A stretch of 64,000 nt of DNA from Microlunatus flavus. Lineage in GTDB: Bacteria; Actinomycetota; Actinomycetes; Propionibacteriales; Propionibacteriaceae. Position 1 is the first letter of the stretch. Each line of letters starts with the position of its first letter. Both the position numbers and the translations under genes were made by a program. Positions 1 to 6,859 of this stretch are shown here, one piece after another. Location: the NCBI RefSeq assembly GCF_900110855.1, contig NZ_FOFA01000005.1, forward strand, positions 1 through 64,000. The letters are read 5' to 3'. The notes beneath the pieces were generated by a model. The model was not told the origin of the DNA. It was given only the letters and a program-made list of their open reading frames with translations, and did no database searches.

Positions 1-120
1 GCGGCACTGCCGGGTGCGGCACTGCCGGGTGCGGCACTGCCGGGTGCGGCACTGCCGGGTGCGGCACTGCCGGGTGCGGCACTGCCGGGTGCGGCGCTGC
101 TGGGTGCGGCACTGCTGGGT
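1..120. repeat. 15-bp tandem repeat array
   Basis: Six identical copies of GCGGCACTGCCGGGT are followed by two copies with one or two substitutions. The array reaches the window edge, so its full length is unknown. An open frame runs through it because 15 is a multiple of 3, but the product is an Arg/His/Cys/Val repeat with no start context, so it is not called a gene. Confidence 0.95.
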
Positions 121-140
121 GGGCACTGCGGGGGGAGGGG

Positions 141-195
141 TGACTGCCGGGTGCGGGGTGACTGCCGGGTGCGGGGTGACTGCCGGGGTGCGGGG
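141..195. repeat. 18-bp tandem repeat array
   Basis: About three copies of TGACTGCCGGGTGCGGGG, the third with one extra G. The core ACTGCCGGGTGCGG is shared with the 15-bp array just upstream, so this looks like a lengthened derivative of the same unit. Confidence 0.9.
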
Positions 196-237
196 CGACC
201 GCAAGGTGCGGCGGCGCGACCGGCCGCGGCCCAAGAG

Positions 238-288
238 CGCGTGCTGGGCGCGACCGCGTGCTGGGCGCGGCCGCGTGCTCGGCGCGGC
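238..288. repeat. 17-bp tandem repeat array
   Basis: Three copies of a 17-bp unit beginning CGCGTGCTGGGCGCG, with single-base differences and a partial fourth copy after 288. It is the third distinct period (15, 18, 17) within 290 bases. Nothing else is recognised between 289 and 420. Confidence 0.85.
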
Positions 289-420
289 CGCGTGCGGCTC
301 TGCAAGTCGTCGGAGCTCGGCCGAACCAGTGCGTCGGAGCGAGGAGCCGAGGTGCACGAGTGCGCCCGCCGACGCGCCGGCCAGCGCAGCCGTAGTGGCA
401 ACCAACCGTCCACGAGAACC

Positions 421-444
421 CTTATCGAACGGACGTTCGATAAG
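421..444. promoter_or_regulatory. LexA (SOS) box
   Basis: A perfect inverted repeat, CTTATCGAAC, then GGAC, then GTTCGATAAG. Its core matches the known actinobacterial LexA operator TCGAAC-N4-GTTCGA at every defined position. It lies 8 bases before the GTG at 453, and its right edge overlaps the likely ribosome binding site (AAGG at 442-445), so bound LexA would sit on the start of the transcript. No other copy of the full consensus was noticed in the window. Confidence 0.88.
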
Positions 445-452
445 GTGCAGCA

Positions 453-701
453 GTGGCGTTCCACCCGCACGAGCCCGGCGCTCGGCACGTGTGGGTCCAG
501 ACCACCGGTGAGCACGGGCCTCCCGTCGCCGGCGTGGTCCTGCAGTGGCAGCTCGCGCCGATCCACAACGCCGGCGGCTCGCCCTGGCAGGCGCTGGTGG
601 CCACGACGCCCTTCGCCGACGCGCTGGTGATCAGCTGGGTCGACGCCAACCGCCTCGTCCCCCTGCGCGACCCGTCGCCCGCTCCCCCAGCCGTCACGTG
701 A
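453..701 (+). CDS. Small SOS-controlled protein with HVWV motif, first of a pair
   Basis: This 82-residue protein has no recognised function. It starts at GTG preceded by AAGG, directly behind a perfect LexA box, so induction by DNA damage is expected. After a short leader it shows RHVWV, then a G-V-V-L-Q-W segment, then PWQALVATT and VISWVDANRLV, a pattern of short beta strands with conserved Trp residues. There is no signal peptide, membrane segment or cysteine pair. The next gene overlaps it by 4 bases and has the same pattern, suggesting an intragenic duplication and translational coupling. Function can only be guessed as part of the SOS response. Confidence 0.75.
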   Translation: MAFHPHEPGARHVWVQTTGEHGPPVAGVVLQWQLAPIHNAGGSPWQALVATTPFADALVISWVDANRLVPLRDPSPAPPAVT

Positions 702-898
702 CCCCTGAACCGACACGGCGGCACGTGTGGGTCGACTGCAGCGGCGGCTACCGGTGCCCCGGGCTCGTGATGGCCTGGCGCCGGGCCGCCGACGGGTGGG
801 AGGCCCAGGTCGCGGTGGTCCGCGGCAAGACCGTGGTCGTGCAGTGGGCACCGGCCGCGGCGCTGCACCTGGTCACCGACGACGGGCTGGACCGCTAG
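698..898 (+). CDS. Small HVWV-motif protein, second of a pair
   Basis: A 66-residue protein starting at the GTG that overlaps the previous stop (GTGA), so it is translated from the same SOS-controlled message. It aligns with its neighbour: RHVWV near the N-terminus, then PGLVMAWRR, WEAQVAVV, VVVQW and LHLVTD. The alignment needs only a short deletion of the loop after the second strand. A CSGGYRC pair of cysteines is present here but absent from the first copy. Function is unknown. The two may form a heterodimer (inference from pairing and shared fold pattern). Confidence 0.7.
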   Translation: MTPEPTRRHVWVDCSGGYRCPGLVMAWRRAADGWEAQVAVVRGKTVVVQWAPAAALHLVTDDGLDR

Positions 899-933
899 CC
901 ACGGGCCGACGGGCCTGGTGCGGCCCGCACGGG

Positions 934-1368
934 TCAGAACCCGGCGGCGTGCACGACGGCGGCCACGAGGGCGGCCAGCGCCGCCGCCGTGCGGACGCGG
1001 TCGGCGCGGGTGAGCGCGGTGAGCAGCGCAGCATCCGGCCCGTGGCGGCCCAGCCGACCGTGCAGCGGCGCGGCGCGCAGGGCGGTGACGAGGACGGCGA
1101 CGGCGCTGGCCGCCGCGGCGACCCAGACGGCCACCGCACCGGGGGCCGTCACCAGCGCGCCCAGGCACGTGACCACGACCGTCCCGTACACGAGGGCGAC
1201 GAGCGGGACGATCCGCCGCGAGTGCAGCGCGTGCGCCCGGGCGAAGCGGGTCTCCTCGACCTCGACCAGCGCCGGGTAGGTCAGCGCCGTCACGGTGAGC
1301 TGGAAGCCGGCGTGCAGCGCCGTGGCCGCGACCAGGAGGGCCGCCCAGAGCACGACCCCGACGCCCAT
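934..1368 (-). CDS. Small integral membrane protein downstream of LacI regulator
   Basis: The 144-residue product is very hydrophobic, with about four predicted membrane spans (near residues 4-24, 52-72, 78-98 and 126-142). A charged segment VEVEETRFARAHALHSRR lies after the first span. This layout resembles DUF1772-type small membrane proteins, but I do not claim a family. The ATG lies one base after the stop of the LacI-type gene, so the two are probably co-transcribed. An in-frame extension upstream into the LacI gene is possible but unnecessary. Confidence 0.7.
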   Translation of the reverse strand: MGVGVVLWAALLVAATALHAGFQLTVTALTYPALVEVEETRFARAHALHSRRIVPLVALVYGTVVVTCLGALVTAPGAVAVWVAAAASAVAVLVTALRAAPLHGRLGRHGPDAALLTALTRADRVRTAAALAALVAAVVHAAGF

Positions 1369-1369
1369 G

Positions 1370-2368
1370 TCAGCGCCCACCCGGCGGCGGCCCGGTGCTG
1401 CCGCGCACGACGAGGCTGGGCGCGACGAGGTCCTCGCGGCCGACGAGGTCGGGCTCGTCGACCCGCTCGACGGCCCGCCGGACCGCGAGCCCGGCCAGGG
1501 CGTCGACGTCCTGGCGAACCGTCGTGAGCCGCGCCCAGCGCGCACGGGCGAGGCGGCTGTCGTCGTAGCCGACCACGCTCACGTCCGCCGGCCAGCGCCG
1601 ACCGGCCTGCTGGAGCACGTCGAGCACCCCGGCGGCGGACTGGTCGTTGAACACCGCCAGCCCGGTGGGCAGCGCCGGGCGGGCCAGGAGCAGCTCGCCC
1701 GCGGCGGCGCCGTCCTCCTCGGTGAGCCCGCCGGGCACGACGTCGACCGACACCCCCGCAGCGACGACCGCCTCGCCGAACCCCCGCCGCCGCTCCTCGG
1801 CGCCGGCGGCCCTTGCGCCGTCGACGTGGACGAGCCGGGTGTGGCCGAGGTCGAGCAGGTGCCGGGCCGCGAGCGCCGCGCCCGCCGCGTCGTCGGTCCG
1901 CACGACGTCCACGCCGGCGGCGCCGGTCGCCCGCGCGACGACGACCGTCGGGACCGACGCGGCGAGGTCGACCAGGGCCGGCTCCGTCAGGGCGCTGCCG
2001 AGCAGCAGCAGTGCGTCGCAGCGCAGCGCGAGCAGGTCGCCGACGGCCTCGCCCTCGTCGCGTCCCGGGCTCGTACCGCTCAGCGCGAGCTCCTGGCCGT
2101 GCGCGGCGGCGGACCGGTAGAGCGCGGCGAGCAGCTCCGCGTGGAACTCGTGCCCGAGCGCGAACACCACCCCGAGCACCTGCGTCCGCCGCCGGCTGAG
2201 CAGCCGGGCGCGGCGGTCGGGCCGGTAGCCGAGGTCCTCCGCGGCCGCCCGGACCCGCTCCCGCGTCTCGACGCTTGCGCCGGGCACGTCACGGAACACG
2301 ATCGAGACCAGCGCCCGGGAGACGCCCGCGCGCTCGGCGACGTCGCTCATCGTCGGCCGAACGGTCAC
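1370..2368 (-). CDS. LacI-family transcriptional regulator
   Basis: A 332-residue protein of normal LacI length. The N-terminal helix-turn-helix and hinge (residues about 6-55) contain MSDVAERAGVSRALVS and the typical LGYRPDRRARLLS segment. A periplasmic-binding-protein-like effector domain follows, with FNDQSAAGVLDVL and the VSVVGYDDSRLA motif. It is divergent from a Gfo/Idh/MocA dehydrogenase gene, with a 162-bp shared control region rich in inverted repeats. It therefore probably represses that sugar or polyol operon and perhaps itself. The effector cannot be read from the sequence. Confidence 0.93.
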   Translation of the reverse strand: MTVRPTMSDVAERAGVSRALVSIVFRDVPGASVETRERVRAAAEDLGYRPDRRARLLSRRRTQVLGVVFALGHEFHAELLAALYRSAAAHGQELALSGTSPGRDEGEAVGDLLALRCDALLLLGSALTEPALVDLAASVPTVVVARATGAAGVDVVRTDDAAGAALAARHLLDLGHTRLVHVDGARAAGAEERRRGFGEAVVAAGVSVDVVPGGLTEEDGAAAGELLLARPALPTGLAVFNDQSAAGVLDVLQQAGRRWPADVSVVGYDDSRLARARWARLTTVRQDVDALAGLAVRRAVERVDEPDLVGREDLVAPSLVVRGSTGPPPGGR

Positions 2369-2407
2369 GGCGCCACCCTAGGGCGGACGCCGGGGCGAAG
2401 CGCCCAC

Positions 2408-2511
2408 CGAACTTCTGCCACCGCATCCACCCCTGAGGTGGACAGGGGCGCAGAAGTTCGTCCGGTTGACCGGAACCTGCCTCCGGCGGTAGAACTAGCG
2501 CGCTCTAGTTC
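2408..2511 (+). promoter_or_regulatory. Divergent promoter region with nested inverted repeats
   Basis: Three inverted repeats are visible. CGAACTTCTGC (2408-2418) pairs with GCAGAAGTTCG (2450-2460), a perfect 11-bp match. CCACC/GGTGG lies inside that pair. GAACTAG (2492-2498) pairs with CTAGTTC (2505-2511). A plausible promoter for the gene at 2531 is TTGACC (2466-2471), 18 bp, TAGAAC (2490-2495). The last palindrome overlaps the -10, as expected of a LacI-type operator. Site assignment is inference. Confidence 0.6.
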
Positions 2512-2530
2512 CCCGTCTGAGGAGTTCGCG

Positions 2531-3565
2531 ATGCCGCTGCCCCCGCCCCTCCGCCTCGGCCTCGTCGGCACCGGCCGCATCGGCACCGCCCACGCGCGCA
2601 CCATCGCCGAGCGCGTGCCCGGCGCCGTCCTCGCCGCCGTCGCCGACGTCCGCGCCGGTGCCGCCGGACCGCTCGCCGACACCTACGGCGCCGTCGCCTT
2701 CGACGACCCGCAGGCGCTGATCGACTCCCCTGACGTCGACGCCGTCGTCATCACCGCGAGCTCGACGGCGCACTCCGACCTGATCGTGGCCGTCGCCGGG
2801 GCGGGCAAGCCGGCCTTCTGCGAGAAGCCCGCCTCGATGACCCTCGCCGAGATGGACCGGGCGCTGGCCGCGGTGGACGCGGCGGGCACGACGCTGCAGG
2901 TCGGGTTCAACCGCCGCTTCGACGCGGGGTTCGCCGCCGCGCACGCCGCCGTCGTCGCCGGCGAGGTCGGGCAGGTCCAGCTGATGCGCAGCCTGACGCG
3001 CGACCCCGGTCTCGCGAACCCGGCCGCCGTCCCGCCGTGGACCGTCTTCACCCAGACGCTCATCCACGACTTCGACACGCTGCTCTGGCTCAACCCGGGC
3101 GCCAGCCCGGTCGAGGTGTACGCGACCGCCGACGCGCTCGTCGCGCCCGACTTCGCCGACGCCGGTCTCCTCGACACCGCCGTGGTCGTCATCACCTTCG
3201 ACAACGGGGCGCGAGCGGTGGCCGAGGCGAGCTTCTCCGCGGCGTACGGCTACGACGTCAGGGCGGAGGTCTTCGGCTCCGCCGGCATGGTCACCGTCGG
3301 CGACGGCGCCCTGACGACCGCCCGCGTCTCGACCAGCGCCGGCCGCCGCGCCGACACCGCCCGCGGCGACGTCGAGCTCATGGGCGACGCGTACGCCGGC
3401 GAGCTCCGCGAGCTCGTGGCTGCGGTCCGCGAGGACCGGCAGCCGAGCGTGACCGGCCACGACGCCCGGCGAGCCCTCGCGGTCGCACTGGCCTGCGTCG
3501 AGTCGGTCAAGGCCCACGCACCCGTCACGGTGACGCAGGCGCAGGCCCGGGCGGTCGCCGCATGA
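2531..3565 (+). CDS. Gfo/Idh/MocA-family NAD(P)-dependent dehydrogenase (inositol 2-dehydrogenase-like)
   Basis: A 344-residue oxidoreductase. The N-terminal Rossmann fold has GLVGTGRIGTAHA (about residues 10-22), and the family EKP motif is at 98-100 (CEKPASMTL). The C-terminal alpha/beta domain carries QVGFNRRFD and the catalytic-region LIHDFDTLLWL. The family oxidises polyols, inositols or sugars at a ring carbon. Close relatives are often named inositol 2-dehydrogenase, but the substrate is not proven here. The ATG follows a GAGG site. The gene is divergent from a LacI regulator and overlaps the isomerase-like gene downstream by ATGA, forming a two-gene catabolic operon. Confidence 0.9.
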   Translation: MPLPPPLRLGLVGTGRIGTAHARTIAERVPGAVLAAVADVRAGAAGPLADTYGAVAFDDPQALIDSPDVDAVVITASSTAHSDLIVAVAGAGKPAFCEKPASMTLAEMDRALAAVDAAGTTLQVGFNRRFDAGFAAAHAAVVAGEVGQVQLMRSLTRDPGLANPAAVPPWTVFTQTLIHDFDTLLWLNPGASPVEVYATADALVAPDFADAGLLDTAVVVITFDNGARAVAEASFSAAYGYDVRAEVFGSAGMVTVGDGALTTARVSTSAGRRADTARGDVELMGDAYAGELRELVAAVREDRQPSVTGHDARRALAVALACVESVKAHAPVTVTQAQARAVAA

Positions 3566-4356
3566 GCGGCCCGTTCACCCTGACCGTCTGCGCGGAGATG
3601 GTCTTCACCGACCTTCCGCTGCTCGAACGGGTCCGCCGCATCGACGCGCTCGGCTTCGGCGTCGAGATCTGGGACTGGACGGCCAAGGACGTGGACGCGC
3701 TGGCCGCCCTCGCCGACGCGGGCGTGTCCTTCTCGTCGATGACCGGCTACGTCCGCGGGACCCTCACCGACCCCGAGGGCGCCGACGAGCTGCTGCGCAC
3801 CGCGGCCGCGTCGATCCCCGTGGCGCAGCGCCTCGGCATCGGTCGTCTGAACCTGCACGGCACCGGCCTCGGCGAGGGTGGTCTGCCGGTGCAGCCGATC
3901 GCGACCGTGACCGGGCCCATGTGGGTGGCCGCGGTCGACACGCTGCGCCGCGTGGCCGCGCTCGGCGAGGAGCACGGCGTCGTCTTCTGCCTGGAGAACC
4001 TCAACACCGCCGTCGACCACCCCGGCGTGCCCTTCGCGAGGGCCGAGGACACCCTCGCCCTCGTCGAGGCCGTCGGCAGCCCGCACCTGCGGATGATGCT
4101 CGACCTCTACCACGCCCAGATCGGCGAGGGGAACCTCGTCGAGCTCTGCCGGCGGGCGGGCGACGCGATCGGCGAGATCCAGGTGGCCGACGTCCCCGGG
4201 CGCTGCGAGCCGGGCACCGGCGAGATCAGCTACCCCGCCGTCGCCAGGGCCCTGGCGGCGATGGGCTACGACGGCGTGGTCGGCCTCGAGGCGTACGCGG
4301 CCGACGGCGACAGCGAGCGCGCCCTGCGGCGCTTCCGCGAGGCGTTCACGGTCTGA
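3562..4356 (+). CDS. Hydroxypyruvate isomerase-like TIM-barrel protein
   Basis: A 264-residue member of the xylose-isomerase-like TIM-barrel superfamily. It carries CAEMVFTDLPLLERV at the N-terminus, FCLENLNTAVDHPGVPF with a probable catalytic Glu, MMLDLYHAQIGEGNL, and a C-terminal GLEAY Glu. These are the features of the Hyi/OtnI branch that interconverts hydroxypyruvate and tartronate semialdehyde, though inosose or sugar isomerases share the fold. It starts 4 bases inside the dehydrogenase gene, so the two are translationally coupled and probably act in one sugar or polyol route. Confidence 0.85.
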   Translation: MSGPFTLTVCAEMVFTDLPLLERVRRIDALGFGVEIWDWTAKDVDALAALADAGVSFSSMTGYVRGTLTDPEGADELLRTAAASIPVAQRLGIGRLNLHGTGLGEGGLPVQPIATVTGPMWVAAVDTLRRVAALGEEHGVVFCLENLNTAVDHPGVPFARAEDTLALVEAVGSPHLRMMLDLYHAQIGEGNLVELCRRAGDAIGEIQVADVPGRCEPGTGEISYPAVARALAAMGYDGVVGLEAYAADGDSERALRRFREAFTV

Positions 4357-4384
4357 TCCCCCGTGCGGCGGCACGCCGGCCGGG

Positions 4385-4834
4385 TCAGGGCAGGCCGAGC
4401 ACCCGGTTGGGGTGCACGGTCGGCCACCCGTTCGGCCCGGACGGCCGCATGCGGTCGAGCAGCGCGACGGCCGCCCACGGAGCCTTCTCGAGCGCCTCGT
4501 CGAACAGCGCGGTGTAGCCGGGCTCGGCGATCGGCTCGGTCACGAGGTCGCGGAACGCCATCGTCCAGCTCGGGAACTGGCGCAGCAGCCGGTGCCGCTC
4601 GGCGAGCGTCGTCACCGCGTGGTGGCGCGGGTCCTCCGCGATCGTCGCGAAGAGGTCGAGCACCTCGGCCCGGGAACCCTCCAGCAGCTGGAAGAAGCGG
4701 CCCTCGGAGCAGAGCAGCATCCCGGTGACGCCCCGCTCGGTGTTGTTGCTCCGGGACTGGCGCAGCAGGGCCAGCAGCGCGTCCCGGTCGAGGGACCGGG
4801 AGGCCACGCTGCCGTACGCGAGCTGGAACACCAC
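4385..4834 (-). CDS. BLUF-domain blue-light sensor
   Basis: A 149-residue protein made almost entirely of one BLUF domain (residues 1 to about 95), followed by a short C-terminal extension. The flavin-pocket residues are present: Tyr in QLAYGS, Asn in SRSNNTERGVTGMLL, and Gln in FFQLLEG. BLUF proteins bind FAD and change hydrogen bonding around this Tyr/Gln pair in blue light. There is no effector domain in the chain, so signalling must be through a partner. Two adjacent GTG codons (4834 and 4831) can start it. It is divergent from the DinB-like gene. Confidence 0.9.
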   Translation of the reverse strand: MVFQLAYGSVASRSLDRDALLALLRQSRSNNTERGVTGMLLCSEGRFFQLLEGSRAEVLDLFATIAEDPRHHAVTTLAERHRLLRQFPSWTMAFRDLVTEPIAEPGYTALFDEALEKAPWAAVALLDRMRPSGPNGWPTVHPNRVLGLP

Positions 4835-4903
4835 GTGCGCAGCGTAGGGCTCCGCGCGCCGTTCGGCAGGGGTTCGCCGATCATGGGCTGCGATCATGTC
4901 GCC

Positions 4904-5407
4904 ATGACGCGAACCGACCTTCCCTCGAGCTGGGACGAGCGCGCGACGCTGCTGGCGATGCTGCAGTACACGCGCGACACGGCCGCCGAGAAGTGCCGCG
5001 GGCTGGACGACGCGGGCGCGCACGCCGCTCCCCTGCCGGGCTCTCCCCTGATGAGCATCGGCGGGGTGGTGAACCACCTGCGCTGGGTCGAGCACTCCTG
5101 GATCGAGAACCGCTTCGTCGACGGTCCGGACCTCGGCCCCTGGACCGACGAGTCGCCGGACCAGGAGTTCGTCGACGGCGGCCGGCTGCCCCTGACCGAG
5201 GTGCTCGAGGGGTGGGTCGAGCAGGCCCGCCGGACGGACGCGCTGGTGGCCGACCTCGACCTCGACGACCTGTCCGCGACGCCGCTCCGCTCCGGCGAGC
5301 GCCCCACGCTGCGCTGGGTGCTGCTGCACCTCGTGGAGGAGAACGCCCGCCACAACGGGCACCTCGACCTCTTGCGGGAGCTCCACGACGGCACCACCGG
5401 CGACTGA
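4904..5407 (+). CDS. DinB-like (DUF664) four-helix metal-binding protein
   Basis: A 167-residue protein of the DinB/YfiT-like superfamily, in which three His residues bind a divalent metal and some members use mycothiol. The signature is visible: GGVVNHLRWVEHSWIE in the second helix and LRWVLLHLVEENARHNGHLDLLRE near the C-terminus. DUF664 members are small cytosolic proteins, often thiol transferases of unknown substrate. The gene is monocistronic in appearance, starting at an ATG about 70 bp from the divergent BLUF gene. The reaction is not known. Confidence 0.85.
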   Translation: MTRTDLPSSWDERATLLAMLQYTRDTAAEKCRGLDDAGAHAAPLPGSPLMSIGGVVNHLRWVEHSWIENRFVDGPDLGPWTDESPDQEFVDGGRLPLTEVLEGWVEQARRTDALVADLDLDDLSATPLRSGERPTLRWVLLHLVEENARHNGHLDLLRELHDGTTGD

Positions 5408-5548
5408 GGGTCCGCTGAGCAGGTGAGCAGTCGCACGCGCGCGGCTCCGGGACGGCGCCGCCGCGCTGGGTAAGTTCGGGGTGGAGCCCGAGCACCCGAC
5501 GTCCGTCGGCGGTCCGGGCCGGCGACGGACAGGGGTGCACGACAACCG

Positions 5549-6859
5549 ATGACGAAGGTCCTGCTGCTCAGCAGCCCGATCTTCGGGCACGTCTCGCCGG
5601 TCCTCACGCTCGGTCGCGGGCTGCGTCGTCGCGGCCACGAGGCCACCCTCCTGTCGGGCAGCAAGTACGCCGCCTCCGCCGCTGGCGCGGGCCTGGACTT
5701 CCTGCCCCTGCCGCCCGAGGTCGACTACGACGACGCCGACCTCGAGTCCTGGCTGCCGCGCCGCCGGCACCGCTCCCGGATCGCAGCCGGGCGCTACGAC
5801 ATCACCGGCATGTTCGTCCGCCCCCTCGCCGCCCAGCACCGCGCCCTCACCGAGGCCCTCGCGGCGACGGCGTACGACGTGGTGGTCGCCGACACCGCGT
5901 TCCTCGGCGTGCTGCCGCTGCTCACCAGAGGCGCCGACCGTCCGCCCGTGCTCGGCGTGTCGATCACCCCGCTGGCCCTGACGAGCCCGGACTGCGCGCC
6001 CTTCGGCTCGGGCATGGCCCCGGGGCGGAGCGCCGCCGCGCGGCTGCGCAACCGGCAGATCTACTGGCTGCTGCGCCACGGCCCGCTGCGCCCCCTGCAG
6101 GTCGCGCTCGACGCCCAGCTCGCGGAGCTCGGGCAGCCGCCGTGCCCCGTCGGCTACTTCGACGTGGCCGCGCTGTTCGACACGACGTTCCACCTGTCGG
6201 TGCCGGGGCTGGAGTACCCGCGCCGCGACCTGCCGTCGTCGATCGTCTTCGCCGGGCCGCTCGCCGCCGACCGGCCCGATGTCGATCCCGCGGCCTGGAC
6301 GCCGCCGCCCGGCGACGCGCCGCTGGTGCACGTCACGCAGGGCACGTTCGCCAACGCCGACCTCACCGACCTGCTCGTGCCGACCCTGCGGGCACTGGCC
6401 GACGAGCCGGTCCGGGTCGTCGCGACCACCGGCGGCCGGCCGGTCGCCGAGGTGCGCGCGCTGCTGGGCGGCGTCCTGCCCGCCAACGCGCAGGTGGCCG
6501 AGCTGGTCCCCTACGCCGACCTGCTCCCGCGCACCGACGTGGTGGTCACCAACGGCGGCTGGGGCGGGGTGCAGCAGGCCCTGACCCAGGGCGTGCCCGT
6601 CGTCGTCGCGGGCGCCAGCGAGGAGAAGCCCGAGGTCGCGGCGCGGGCGGCCTGGTCCGGCGCCGGCCTCGACCTGCGGACCGGGCGTCCCTCCGAGCGC
6701 CGGATCCGCGGTGCGGTGCGCGACGCGCTGCGCCGGCCGCGCTACCGCGAGGCGGCGGGCCGCCTGCGCGCCGAGCTGGCGGCCATGCCCGACCCCGTCG
6801 ACGTCGTGGCGGCCGCGGTCGCGGAGGGTGCCCGTGTCCCGGCCGTCCGGAACCGCTGA
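5549..6859 (+). CDS. MGT-family UDP-glycosyltransferase
   Basis: A 436-residue GT-B glycosyltransferase of the macrolide-glycosyltransferase type. The N-terminal domain begins LLSSPIFGHVSPVLTLGRGLRRRGHEATLL. The C-terminal nucleotide-sugar site contains PYADLLPRTDVVVTNGGWGGVQQALTQGVPVVV and then SEEKPEVAARAAWSGAGLDL. This family glycosylates small molecules, including antibiotics and carotenoids. The next gene, an MFS exporter, starts 26 bases inside this one, so glycosylation and export may be coupled. The acceptor is not predictable. Confidence 0.9.
   Translation: MTKVLLLSSPIFGHVSPVLTLGRGLRRRGHEATLLSGSKYAASAAGAGLDFLPLPPEVDYDDADLESWLPRRRHRSRIAAGRYDITGMFVRPLAAQHRALTEALAATAYDVVVADTAFLGVLPLLTRGADRPPVLGVSITPLALTSPDCAPFGSGMAPGRSAAARLRNRQIYWLLRHGPLRPLQVALDAQLAELGQPPCPVGYFDVAALFDTTFHLSVPGLEYPRRDLPSSIVFAGPLAADRPDVDPAAWTPPPGDAPLVHVTQGTFANADLTDLLVPTLRALADEPVRVVATTGGRPVAEVRALLGGVLPANAQVAELVPYADLLPRTDVVVTNGGWGGVQQALTQGVPVVVAGASEEKPEVAARAAWSGAGLDLRTGRPSERRIRGAVRDALRRPRYREAAGRLRAELAAMPDPVDVVAAAVAEGARVPAVRNR

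Noticed and set aside
1-288. CRISPR array
   Set aside because: Units are contiguous with no spacers and no cas genes are nearby.
14-511. Open frame through the tandem repeats
   Set aside because: It exists because the 15- and 18-bp units are multiples of three. The product is Arg/His/Cys/Val repeats, it lacks a binding site, and it runs through the LexA box and the start of a better-supported gene.
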